A stretch of DNA of 64,000 bases from Alistipes ihumii AP11. Lineage in GTDB: Bacteria > Bacteroidota > Bacteroidia > Bacteroidales > Rikenellaceae. Position 1 is the stretch's first letter; each line of letters starts with the position of its first letter. The translations under genes and the position numbers were made by a program. The stretch covers positions 558,001 through 622,000 of the forward strand of contig NZ_CP102294.1 in the NCBI RefSeq assembly GCF_025144665.1, in the 5' to 3' direction. Shown piece by piece: positions 8,975-16,933 of the stretch. The notes under the pieces are model-generated. The model saw only the letters and a list, made by a program, of their open reading frames with translations. It did no database searches and was not told the origin of the DNA.

Positions 8975-9206
8975 GACGATCCGCCGGATCGAAGAACTCG
9001 ACCGCGCAATCGGCCGGACGCCCGAGCAAAGCGCGCTGTATATGCGGCGGGGGCGCCTGCTGTACCGGGCAGGACTGTTCCACCGGGCGCTGAACGACTT
9101 CCGCAAGGCGCGCGAGCTGGACGGCACGAACGCCGAAGCGGACGCCTATATCGAGATGCTGCAGGAAATATTCGATTTCCGCTACACGGATTTGTACAAC
9201 CCGTAA
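8958..9206 (+). CDS. small tetratricopeptide-repeat protein
   Basis: An 82-aa soluble protein overlapping the end of nadD by 17 bp in another frame. Residues ~22-60 form one to two TPR-like helical hairpins (ALYMRRGRLLYRAGLFHRAL, then ALNDFRKARELDGTNAEA). It ends in IFDFRYTDLYNP, a tail of the type seen in small TPR proteins beside housekeeping genes in this phylum. It is probably a protein-protein interaction module. The overlap suggests translation coupled to nadD. Partner unknown. Confidence 0.75.
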   Translation: MDTPDETIRRIEELDRAIGRTPEQSALYMRRGRLLYRAGLFHRALNDFRKARELDGTNAEADAYIEMLQEIFDFRYTDLYNP

Positions 9207-9227
9207 CGTTTTTCGGAAAGGAAGCAT

Positions 9228-9235
9228 TAAATTTG
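9228..9235 (+). promoter_or_regulatory. -7 element for ddl
   Basis: TAAATTTG matches the -7 consensus and ends 21 nt before the ddl ATG at 9257. The start site would be near 9242, so an upstream in-frame Met codon at 9233 cannot be used. Confidence 0.6.
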
Positions 9236-9256
9236 CGGCCGTATATAACTCGAACC

Positions 9257-10240
9257 ATGAAGAAAAAAATCGCCCTGATCGCCGGCGGAGACTCTTCCGA
9301 ATGGAAAATCGCGCTGGAGGGCGCCGCGCTGATCGAACAGGTACTCGATACCGACAAATACGACGTATACAAAATCGTTCTTCACGACGGCCGCTGGACC
9401 TATACGGCTCCGGACGGCGCCACGACGGAGCTGGACCGCAACGACTTCACGCTGACGCTCGGCGGGCGCAGAATTCGTCTCGAATACGCCCTGATCCTGA
9501 TTCACGGCACGCCGGGCGAGGACGGACGGCTGCAAGGATATCTGGACATGATGAGAATCCCGTACTCGTCCTGCGGCTTCGTCACATCGGTCATCACGTT
9601 CGACAAGGCGGCCTGCAAACGCGCCCTGCACGGAGCGGGTCTGAACATGGCCCGCGAGATTCTGCTCGACCGTCACAGTCAGGTCGATCCCGACGAGGCG
9701 ATCGGCCGGCTGGGCCTGCCGCTGTTCGTCAAGCCGAACGCCAGCGGAAGCAGCTTCGGCGTCACGAAAGTCAAAACGCGGGAACAGCTGCTTCCCGCCG
9801 TCGAGGCCGCGTTCGCCGAGAGCGACCACGTGCTGATGGAGGAGTGCATCGACGGACGCGAAATCAGCTGCGGCGTCATGATCGCCGGGGGCAAGGAGTA
9901 TCTGTTTCCGATTACGGAGCTCGTCTGCCAGAGCGAGTTTTTCGACTACAAGGCCAAGTATCAGGGATTCTCGAAGGAAATCACCCCGGCCGATCTGGAC
10001 GAACGAACGGTAAAGAAAGTAAACGCGATGACGCTGGCGACCTACAAGAAGCTGAACTGCCGGGGCGTGGTCCGCATCGATTTCATCGTGCGCGACGGCG
10101 AGCCGTATTTCATCGAAGTGAACACGATTCCGGGCATGAGCGCGCACAGCATCATCCCGCAGCAGGCCGCCGCGATGGGCATGAGCATGTCCGAACTGTT
10201 CGACCTGATTATCGAGGAAACCTCGCAGGCGCAGCCATGA
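9257..10240 (+). CDS. ddl: D-alanine--D-alanine ligase
   Basis: An ATP-grasp enzyme that joins two D-Ala molecules for peptidoglycan precursors. The 327-aa protein shows the N-terminal IALIAGGDSSE, the central LFVKPNASGSSFGVTKV phosphate-binding loop, LMEECIDGREISCGV, and the Mg-binding C-terminal segment FIEVNTIPGMSAHSIIPQQA. It has its own -7 element, and its TGA overlaps the next gene's ATG (ATGA), so the downstream gene is coupled. Confidence 0.96.
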   Translation: MKKKIALIAGGDSSEWKIALEGAALIEQVLDTDKYDVYKIVLHDGRWTYTAPDGATTELDRNDFTLTLGGRRIRLEYALILIHGTPGEDGRLQGYLDMMRIPYSSCGFVTSVITFDKAACKRALHGAGLNMAREILLDRHSQVDPDEAIGRLGLPLFVKPNASGSSFGVTKVKTREQLLPAVEAAFAESDHVLMEECIDGREISCGVMIAGGKEYLFPITELVCQSEFFDYKAKYQGFSKEITPADLDERTVKKVNAMTLATYKKLNCRGVVRIDFIVRDGEPYFIEVNTIPGMSAHSIIPQQAAAMGMSMSELFDLIIEETSQAQP

Positions 10241-10824
10241 TGATCCAGATCGACGACAAGATCGTCAGCTCCGAGCTGCTGACCGAGCGTTTCTGCTGCG
10301 ACCTGTCGCACTGCAAGGGCATCTGCTGCGTCGAGGGCAACGCCGGAGCTCCGCTCGAAATCGACGAGGTAGAAGTGCTCGAACACGAGTGGGAAGCGTA
10401 CAGACCGTATATGAAGCCCGAAGGGATCGAGGCCGTCGAGCGGCAGGGCTTCATGGTTCTCGACGAGGACGGCGACCTTACCACACCGCTGATCGGCGAA
10501 GCCGAGTGCGCATACTCGTTCGAGGAGAACGGCGTCACGATGTGCGCGATCGAGCGGGCATGGAAGGAAGGACGCACGCCTTTTCAGAAACCGATTTCGT
10601 GCCACCTGTATCCGATCCGGCTCATTACGCTGAGCAACGGAACCGTCGGCCTCAACTACCACCGATGGGACGTTTGCGACAGCGCGAGACGATTGGGACG
10701 CAAACTCGGCACGCCGGTCTACCGCACGCTGCGCGAGCCGATCGTCCGCCGCTTCGGCGAACCGTTCTTCGCAGCGCTCGAAGAAGCGGAACACTACCTG
10801 AGCGAAACCGGACCGGACAAATGA
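10237..10824 (+). CDS. DUF3109 family cysteine-rich protein
   Basis: A 195-aa cytoplasmic protein, DUF3109 by its overall pattern. The N-terminal RFCCDLSHCKGICCVEG packs five Cys, and later Cys-containing segments are ECAYSFEENG, MCAIERAW, PISCHLYPIR and WDVCDSARR. The Cys arrangement suggests a metal or Fe-S site; no activity is established. The ATG overlaps the ddl stop by 4 bp. Two adjacent Met codons (10237, 10240) are possible; I took the first. Confidence 0.85.
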   Translation: MMIQIDDKIVSSELLTERFCCDLSHCKGICCVEGNAGAPLEIDEVEVLEHEWEAYRPYMKPEGIEAVERQGFMVLDEDGDLTTPLIGEAECAYSFEENGVTMCAIERAWKEGRTPFQKPISCHLYPIRLITLSNGTVGLNYHRWDVCDSARRLGRKLGTPVYRTLREPIVRRFGEPFFAALEEAEHYLSETGPDK

Positions 10825-11352
10825 CCCGCCTCGGCTCGCCGGAACGGCGGCTCCGGCGAAAGCATCAGGCGTTCTTTGTATCCCGAATCATCCGACCAAC
10901 CGATCGGACCGAGCCATATAGAAACCCAACGCTAACGAAGAACAGAGCATGCACCTGCTTTCCGCGACCCGACGGCAGAGAACACCGAAGCGGGCGGCGT
11001 TTTTTTCGTTTCCCGTTTCCATTACCTTTTTTCGCCGGGTGATGGTCTGTCAAAGTTTTCAAAAGCTATTAACATTCTAAAAATCCGCCCGTTTCGTTCT
11101 CATTTCGAGTCAAATACTCCACAAGCCGGCCATGCAACCCGACGGCATCCGCTTCGTCCGACCGTTGCTCGGGTGTGGCAGGAACCGACCCGCCTTGACC
11201 GCCCCCCGGACATTCGCATTCCGGGCGTTTCGTCCCGAAACGCGCTACACGACAGCGTGCCGGGCTGAACGATGAAGAACAGACAGTGCGTTTGTCCCCA
11301 CACGACACCCTTACCGAACGGAACGCCGAGGCCGAAAGTAAAAAATATTTCG
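10825..11352 (+). other. gene-free region with a short dispersed motif
   Basis: About 530 bp without a convincing gene. Position 10913-10939 holds a 27-nt segment that recurs at 30306-30332 with 23 of 27 identities. Read on the minus strand, both copies encode V-S-V-x-F-L-Y-G-S-x-R-S with mostly third-position changes. Nothing else is seen. Confidence 0.5.
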
Positions 11353-11360
11353 TACTTTTG
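11353..11360 (+). promoter_or_regulatory. -7 element for the M23 peptidase gene
   Basis: TACTTTTG lies 22 nt upstream of the ATG at 11383, which supports that start over an in-frame Met at 11272. Confidence 0.55.
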
Positions 11361-11382
11361 TTTTCGTTCTAAACCCGACCGA

Positions 11383-12450
11383 ATGCTCAAAAACCTTATA
11401 CTGACGGTCTGTCTTTTTCTTTGCCTGACCCGCGTCGACGCCCAGCGACGCAAACCGGCGGGACCGCCGGCCGCTCCCCATCTCGAAGAACTGCCCCAGC
11501 GGCCGCTCGACACGCTGCCGACAGACGACCCGGAGACGAAAGTGATCCTGTACAGCAACAACACATGGAGCTTCTACCGACCTTCCTTGCGTACGCTCGA
11601 CTCGCTGCCGGTCTATGCCCAGCACTGGGACACCTCTCAGGTCTTCGCATACAAGAGCATCGAGTATGCCGACCTGCCGCCCGTAATCGACTTGAAAATC
11701 GTCAAGGATCTGAGCGAGTTCACTCCGCCCGTCGTCGGAAACGTACTGTCGAAGTACGGTCCTCGCCGTCGTCGCAACCACAACGGGGTGGATATCCCGC
11801 TGAAAGTGGGCGAGCCGATCCGTGCCGCGTTCGACGGAAGGGTACGCTACGCCAAGTACAACACGGGCGGCTTCGGCAATCTGGTGATCGTCCGACACCC
11901 CAACGGGCTCGAAACATGGCATGCCCATCTATCGAAGCTGAACGTACAAGTCAACGAATACGTCAAGACGGGGCAGGTCATCGGATTCAGCGGCAATACG
12001 GGCCGAAGCCGGGGCCCTCATCTTCATTTCGAAATGCGCTACTGCGACCAGACTTTCGATCCGGAATTCATCATCGACTTTCCGACGGGCTGCCTCAAGT
12101 ACCAGACCTTCGCACTCGAAAAGTCGTTTTTCAACATACACTCCCGCGCATCGGAGATATTGGAGGAAGAAGACGACGACTTTCCGCTGCTCGCGTCGGC
12201 CGAAGGCGACAGCACCACCACCTCGACCGATATTCTGGCCAGAATAGCCGAAGCGCAGAACAAGGAGAAGGCCGAAAGCCAGCGCTCGACGCTGTCGCAA
12301 AGCACGGCCGTCTACCATACGATCCGCTCGGGCGACATGCTCGGCAAGCTCGCAATCAAGTACGGCGTATCGATCGACCAGATTTGCCGCCTGAACAAGA
12401 TCAGCCGCACGACGATCCTGCAGCTGGGCCGGAAGCTCCGTATCAAATAA
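11383..12450 (+). CDS. secreted M23 metallopeptidase with C-terminal LysM
   Basis: A 355-aa exported peptidoglycan hydrolase or hydrolase activator. The signal peptide (MLKNLILTVCLFLCL) ends near VDAQ. The lysostaphin-type domain (about residues 120-235) has all zinc and catalytic motifs: HNGVD, then HAHLSKL, then HLHFE. A low-complexity linker with EEEDDD follows, then a C-terminal LysM (about 310-355, SGDMLGKLAIKYGVSIDQIC) for peptidoglycan binding. The likely role is cutting peptide cross-links during growth or division. It has its own promoter and ends in a terminator shared with the convergent next gene. Confidence 0.92.
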   Translation: MLKNLILTVCLFLCLTRVDAQRRKPAGPPAAPHLEELPQRPLDTLPTDDPETKVILYSNNTWSFYRPSLRTLDSLPVYAQHWDTSQVFAYKSIEYADLPPVIDLKIVKDLSEFTPPVVGNVLSKYGPRRRRNHNGVDIPLKVGEPIRAAFDGRVRYAKYNTGGFGNLVIVRHPNGLETWHAHLSKLNVQVNEYVKTGQVIGFSGNTGRSRGPHLHFEMRYCDQTFDPEFIIDFPTGCLKYQTFALEKSFFNIHSRASEILEEEDDDFPLLASAEGDSTTTSTDILARIAEAQNKEKAESQRSTLSQSTAVYHTIRSGDMLGKLAIKYGVSIDQICRLNKISRTTILQLGRKLRIK

Positions 12451-12555
12451 ACAATGGCGAAACGAACGCCCGAGGAAAGCTTTGCATTTTTAAGTGCCGT
12501 ATCCCTCTTTCGGTTTTACAGTGCCGAAACCGGTCCGTACAAATCATAGAAGAAC

Positions 12556-12584
12556 AGAGCCGGCAGTCTGCCGGCTCTATTCTT
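12556..12584. terminator. terminator between convergent genes
   Basis: Arms AGAGCCGGCA (12556-12565) and TGCCGGCTCT (12569-12578) around a 3-nt loop, followed by ATTCTT. It lies between the M23 gene and the minus-strand gene ending at 12599. Confidence 0.75.
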
Positions 12585-12598
12585 CAAAAGACAAATCG

Positions 12599-13402
12599 TC
12601 AATCCAATTTGGGCAGATACTGTCCCCTGTTACCGCCCGGGAAAACCATACTCTGAATCCCTTTTTCTCCGATCAGACCGTAAAAATTCTGCTTCATCGT
12701 ACTGTCGGTCAAAATGATCAGATTCTTATCGCGCCACCATGTACCGGCAGAGAGAAGGAACGAATAAGCACCGATGTATAAACGGTATTTATGCATCTTG
12801 GTCAGCACCAAATAAAGGGAAGAGACATCGAAAGGATCGCCGTATGCTCCGACAAGATGATCGAGATGAACATATGGTCTGCGTTGATATGCTTCCCGTC
12901 TGTTACGTACCGTATCGAGAAGGAGTCCGCGTTGGGTCTCGCTCCACGGGTTCCGCAGATCCGGACCGGCCCCATCCCACCGAAAAGGATATTTGACAAA
13001 ATGATCAGGTCCCATAATGAAATGCAATAACGTATCCGCCATGATAGCCTTCATTCGAGTTCCTGTCGAACGGTCTGTCAATTCGATCTTTCCCTTCTCA
13101 TATTCTCGCCAGAGCCCATCTCCGAGTGGTATTTGAAGCAGTACATCCGGTGATGCATCGATGAAAAACTCAATCTTATACATCCCATTCTTGTACAACG
13201 ATAAAACACAAAAATTATCATGAGGCGTCTTAACAGAAAATACGAACCCTTCCCCCCTTGTTCGCGACGGCATGGAGGGGTGCAAAGAAAAAAGGGAGTC
13301 GGTAGAATCCAATGGCATATTCTCCGACGATATACCCACAACCTGTCCGTTTAAGGTAAACGAACAGAAAACGATAAACAATCCTATTATGACCGCTTTC
13401 AT
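12599..13402 (-). CDS. hypothetical secreted protein
   Basis: A 267-aa protein I do not recognise. It has a Sec signal peptide (MKAVIIGLFIVFCSFTLNGQ). The mature part has a hydrophobic/aromatic mix without repeats or an obvious active-site motif. It may be periplasmic or secreted. The DNA looks less GC-rich than its neighbours and uses more AT-ending codons (TTA, ATA, AAA), which hints at a recent arrival. It is monocistronic, convergent with the M23 gene, with yggS downstream on the same strand starting beyond 13518. Confidence 0.6.
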   Translation of the reverse strand: MKAVIIGLFIVFCSFTLNGQVVGISSENMPLDSTDSLFSLHPSMPSRTRGEGFVFSVKTPHDNFCVLSLYKNGMYKIEFFIDASPDVLLQIPLGDGLWREYEKGKIELTDRSTGTRMKAIMADTLLHFIMGPDHFVKYPFRWDGAGPDLRNPWSETQRGLLLDTVRNRREAYQRRPYVHLDHLVGAYGDPFDVSSLYLVLTKMHKYRLYIGAYSFLLSAGTWWRDKNLIILTDSTMKQNFYGLIGEKGIQSMVFPGGNRGQYLPKLD

Positions 13403-13517
13403 GCTTGTGCGTTAATAGGGCAACAAACGTATGGATCATAGCCCTTATCCAAACGTATTGCGGGTTAACTCACCAATTTCCTACTCCGTCCGGGCGGAAT
13501 GGCGGAAACAATCGGCT

Positions 13518-14180
13518 TTAGTACCGCCTCGCGCCGAATATCGCGCTGCCGATGCGGACCATCGTGCTGCCGCATTCGACGGCCAGAGGATAGTCGGCCG
13601 ACATGCCCATCGACAGCGTGTCGAACCGTTCGTCGAAAAATTCGCCTTTCCACCGGACGAACAAGTCGCGAAGACGCGTAAATTCCGCACGCACGATCTC
13701 TTTCTCGTCCGTATTGGTCGCCACGCCCATCAGCCCGCGGAAGCGCACGCCCTCCAACGAGCGGTGCTCGCCGGAGCGCAAATAGCGCTCCAGCTCGCCC
13801 TCGTCCCAACCGTGCTTGCTCTCTTCGCGCGCGATACGAACCTCCAGCAGTACGTCGATCACCCTATCGTTGCGACGAGCCTCCCGGTCGATGAACCGAA
13901 GCAGGCGGGCCGACTCGGCCGAGTGGATCATCGAGACGAACGGGGCGACGAGCTTCACCTTGTTCGTTTGCAGGCCGCCGATCAGATGCCACTCGATGTC
14001 GCCGGGCAGCTCGGCTTGCTTGGCCGCCAGCTCCTGCGGACGGTTTTCCCCGAAAACGCGCTGGCCGGCCTCGTAGGCCTCCATGATCGCGGACGGCGGA
14101 TAGGTTTTGGAAACGGCCACGAGCGTGACGCCCGACGGCAAGGACGCTTTCAGCGACGCTATTTTATCGGCTACGGACAT
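13518..14180 (-). CDS. yggS: YggS/PROSC-type pyridoxal phosphate homeostasis protein
   Basis: A 220-aa PLP-binding fold-type III protein that buffers pyridoxal phosphate and affects amino-acid balance; no catalysis is known. Signatures are VTLVAVSKTYPP (the PLP Lys lies in SKT), FGENRPQEL, WHLIGGLQTNKVK, LMGVATNTDE, SMGMSADYPLAVECG and MVRIGSAIFGAR. The canonical G-x-LQ-x-NK appears as GGLQTNK. The start MSVADKIASL at 14180 was chosen because the open frame upstream is only the antisense of the next gene. Confidence 0.93.
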   Translation of the reverse strand: MSVADKIASLKASLPSGVTLVAVSKTYPPSAIMEAYEAGQRVFGENRPQELAAKQAELPGDIEWHLIGGLQTNKVKLVAPFVSMIHSAESARLLRFIDREARRNDRVIDVLLEVRIAREESKHGWDEGELERYLRSGEHRSLEGVRFRGLMGVATNTDEKEIVRAEFTRLRDLFVRWKGEFFDERFDTLSMGMSADYPLAVECGSTMVRIGSAIFGARRY

Positions 14181-14222
14181 AACGAAACCCCTCGGCGGGT
14201 CATTTTTATGACTGGAAATTAC

Positions 14223-14230
14223 TACATTTG
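14223..14230 (+). promoter_or_regulatory. -7 element for the C69 dipeptidase gene
   Basis: TACATTTG lies 37 nt upstream of the ATG at 14268. Confidence 0.55.
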
Positions 14231-14242
14231 TTTTTCGACAAC

Positions 14243-14250
14243 CAAAATTA
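14243..14250 (-). promoter_or_regulatory. -7 element for yggS
   Basis: The minus strand reads TAATTTTG, 62 nt upstream of the yggS start and only 12 bp from the divergent promoter element, so the two promoters overlap. Confidence 0.45.
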
Positions 14251-14267
14251 ACGAAAAAGCGCGAAAC

Positions 14268-15950
14268 ATGAAAAGAAAACGAACGGCTATTTTCCTGCTG
14301 GCGGCGGCGCTGCTGCCTCTGCGGCAGGCCGAAGCCTGCACGAATATCCTCGTATCGAAGGGCGCGAGCCGCGACGGCTCGACGATGGTCACCTATACGG
14401 CCGACTCCCACCAGTTGTACGGATGCCTCTATTTCCGGCCGGCAGCGAAGTACGCTCCGGGGACGATGATGCCCATATACGAATGGGATACGGGCCGCTA
14501 TCTGGGCGAAATCCCGCAGGCGGCCGAGACCTATTCGGTCATCGGCAACATGAACGAGCACCAGCTCGTCATAGCCGAAAGCACGTTCGGCGGACGACAC
14601 GAGCTGGTCGACACGACCGGGCTGATCGACTACGGCACGCTGATCTACACGACGCTTCAGCGCGCCCGCACGGCCCGCGAGGCGATCGCCGTCATGAACG
14701 ATTTGGTGACCAAGTACGGCTACTGCTCGGAAGGGGAGTCGTTCTCGATAGCCGACCCGAACGAAGTGTGGCACATGGAAATGGTCGGCAAGGGAGTCGA
14801 GATGAAGGACGGAGCTAACGTAAACCGGGGCGCCGTATGGGTCGCCGTGAAAGTGCCCGACGGATACATCTCGATGCACGCCAACCAGGCCCGCATCACG
14901 CAGTTTCCGCTCGACGATCCGCAGAACTGCCTCTATTCGCCCGATCTGATCGCGTTCGCCAAATCGAAAGGGCTGTACAAAGGGCCCGACAAAGGGTTCA
15001 GTTTCGCCGAGGCTTTCGCGCCGGCCGACTTCAGCGCGCTCAGGGCCTGCGAAGCCCGCGTCTGGAGCACGTTCAACCGCGTGACGCGGGGAGCTATGGA
15101 AAAATACCTCGACTACGCGATGGGGCATAATCGCTCGAACCGGATGCCGCTGTTCGTCAAGCCGGTCGAGAAGCTGTCGGCCAAGGAAGTGATGTGGCTG
15201 ATGCGCGACCATTACGAGGATACGCCGCTGGATATGCGCAACGATATCGGAGCGGGCGGGCACAATCTGCCGTACCGCTGGCGCCCGATGACCTTCACCG
15301 TCGACGGGCAGGAGTACGTCAACGAACGGGCGATCGCCACGCAGCAGACGGGCTTCTGGTTCGTTTCCCAAAGCCGAAGCTGGCTGCCCGACGCGATCGG
15401 AGGATTGCTGTGGTTCGGAGTCGACGACTCGGGCACATCGTGCCTGACGCCGATCTATACCAGCTCGACGCGCGTGCCGGAATGCTTCCGCGAAGGCAAC
15501 GGCCATTTGACCGAGTACTCGCCCACGTCGGCTTTTTGGCTTTTCAACCGCGTGACGAATTTCGCTTATTTGCGCTACGACCTCATAAGCGAGGACATCA
15601 AACGGGTGATCCACGAAACCGAGGATCGCAACATGGCCGAGATTCCGGCCGTCGATGCGGCGGCGGAAATGCTTTACAAGCAGAATCCCGAACTGGCGGT
15701 CGACTTCCTGACGGACTATTCGGTCCGCACGGCCCAGAAAATGTTCGATCGCTGGACGGAGCTGGACCGTTATCTGCTGGTCAAGTATATGGACGGCAAC
15801 GTCAAGAAAGAGAAAGACGGACGGTTCGAGGACAACGGCAACGGACAACACATTCCGGCCATGCCCGATTTTCCGGGCTACAACGAAGCATGGCAGAGAG
15901 CGGTGGCCGCCGGAACGGGCGACCGGCTCAAGGTGGTCGAACCGAAATAA
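14268..15950 (+). CDS. secreted C69 family dipeptidase
   Basis: A 560-aa exported member of peptidase family C69, N-terminal nucleophile hydrolases that cleave dipeptides. The signal peptide (KRTAIFLLAAALLPLRQAEA) ends right before Cys-Thr-Asn-Ile. In this family the first mature Cys is the nucleophile, so cleavage at EA|C would expose it. Other markers are RDGSTMVTYTADSH, NMNEHQLVIAESTFGG, YCSEGESFSIADPNEVWHME and HANQARITQFP. It likely digests peptides in the periplasm. It is divergent from yggS and ends in a strong terminator. Confidence 0.9.
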   Translation: MKRKRTAIFLLAAALLPLRQAEACTNILVSKGASRDGSTMVTYTADSHQLYGCLYFRPAAKYAPGTMMPIYEWDTGRYLGEIPQAAETYSVIGNMNEHQLVIAESTFGGRHELVDTTGLIDYGTLIYTTLQRARTAREAIAVMNDLVTKYGYCSEGESFSIADPNEVWHMEMVGKGVEMKDGANVNRGAVWVAVKVPDGYISMHANQARITQFPLDDPQNCLYSPDLIAFAKSKGLYKGPDKGFSFAEAFAPADFSALRACEARVWSTFNRVTRGAMEKYLDYAMGHNRSNRMPLFVKPVEKLSAKEVMWLMRDHYEDTPLDMRNDIGAGGHNLPYRWRPMTFTVDGQEYVNERAIATQQTGFWFVSQSRSWLPDAIGGLLWFGVDDSGTSCLTPIYTSSTRVPECFREGNGHLTEYSPTSAFWLFNRVTNFAYLRYDLISEDIKRVIHETEDRNMAEIPAVDAAAEMLYKQNPELAVDFLTDYSVRTAQKMFDRWTELDRYLLVKYMDGNVKKEKDGRFEDNGNGQHIPAMPDFPGYNEAWQRAVAAGTGDRLKVVEPK

Positions 15951-15976
15951 AGCCTCGTCGCTTCCCCATGGCAACA

Positions 15977-16015
15977 CGAAAGCGGCAGCCCGGTCGGGCT
16001 GCCGCTTTCGCTTTT
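15977..16015 (+). terminator. rho-independent terminator of the C69 gene
   Basis: Perfect 16-bp arms at 15977-15992 and 15995-16010, rich in GC, with a very tight loop, followed by CTTTT. It starts 26 bp after the stop codon. Confidence 0.85.
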
Positions 16016-16438
16016 CACACCGCTATTCCGGACCGGGGCCGTGCGGACCGTCTCGGCGACCTCTCCCCGCAAAGAACCATCTGCAACCGAACCATACGAC
16101 ACGAGTCCATTCCCGATTCCATACTTTATACCAGCTTCCGGGTTCTCCTTGGTTTCCGGCTTTTTGGTACGGGGCCCCCTCCGGCGAAAGCGATTCAGGG
16201 CAAGGAACCGACCGGTCGTGCGGCCTGCGTTCGCCGACCGCGATCGGCGAACAGAAAAAATCCGGGTGCGAACATACTCGATACATGGAAATACAATTGC
16301 TCTCCATTATCTGTCAATGCTAACTCTTTTCCACGAGCGCATGCTTTCTCACGGCGTTCCGGTAAGTCACCGTCCCGGTAAAAAGCGCAAAAGGGAACGA
16401 ACCGAACCGCCGAGAGTAAAAAATTCCACCGATTTGAC
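16016..16438. other. gene-free intergenic region
   Basis: About 420 bp between a terminator and the next promoter. Only short overlapping open frames of biased composition are present. No repeats or RNA structure stood out. Confidence 0.5.
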
Positions 16439-16446
16439 TAAATTTG
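16439..16446 (+). promoter_or_regulatory. -7 element almost abutting the start codon
   Basis: TAAATTTG ends only 7 nt before the ATG at 16454. With the usual 6-8 nt from -7 to the start site, the transcript would begin at or next to the ATG, so it would be leaderless or nearly so. Confidence 0.5.
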
Positions 16447-16453
16447 CGACGGA

Positions 16454-16804
16454 ATGAAAGACTGGACGCGCAAAATAATCGGACTGTCGCTCGTCGCGCT
16501 CTTTGCAGGGTATTACGGCGGAACGACGCTCTTTTACCATGCGCACGAGATCGACGGCGTCAAGATCGTCCATTCGCATCCGTATACCGGCGACGCCCAG
16601 CACCACGCGCATTCGGCAGCCTCGTGCCGGACCATCCAACTACTGTCCGGACTGACTTTCCTCACTTCGGCGCTCGCGCTTCTCCCGAGAGTTTTCCGGC
16701 AGCTTTCCGCCCGACAGCAAGAACATCTCGTCGCCGCAAGGCAACAATGGGAGAATCACCCCTTTTTCCTGCGCGGCCCTCCCCGGCCGGCTTTCCTTTC
16801 CTAA
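16454..16804 (+). CDS. small His-rich membrane protein beside a TonB receptor
   Basis: A 116-aa protein with an N-terminal hydrophobic segment (about residues 8-27) that may be a signal anchor. A short His-rich region follows (H29, H31, H40, H42, H50, H51, H53) with Cys58, then a second hydrophobic stretch at 60-80 and a basic/Pro-rich tail. The His cluster between two membrane segments suggests a metal-binding periplasmic loop. It is followed 130 bp later by a TonB receptor that also has His residues at its mature N-terminus. No named family is recognised; the metal role is inferred. Confidence 0.65.
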   Translation: MKDWTRKIIGLSLVALFAGYYGGTTLFYHAHEIDGVKIVHSHPYTGDAQHHAHSAASCRTIQLLSGLTFLTSALALLPRVFRQLSARQQEHLVAARQQWENHPFFLRGPPRPAFLS

Positions 16805-16860
16805 CCGGCATCCGAACGAAGACTTCGCCCGGCTTTCAAGCGGCCGCTCGAATCCGAAGA

Positions 16861-16880
16861 CCGTATGCGATCGCATACGG
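16861..16880. promoter_or_regulatory. perfect 20-bp palindrome, candidate operator
   Basis: The 20-bp site CCGTATGCGATCGCATACGG is its own reverse complement with no loop. It lies 53 bp before the TonB receptor ATG, in the position expected for a dimeric repressor site. With no loop and no U-tract it is a poor terminator. Confidence 0.5.
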
Positions 16881-16933
16881 CCGATAGGACGTGTCGCTAT
16901 CGTTACACAATACTCACGCAAACGAAAAAGAAC

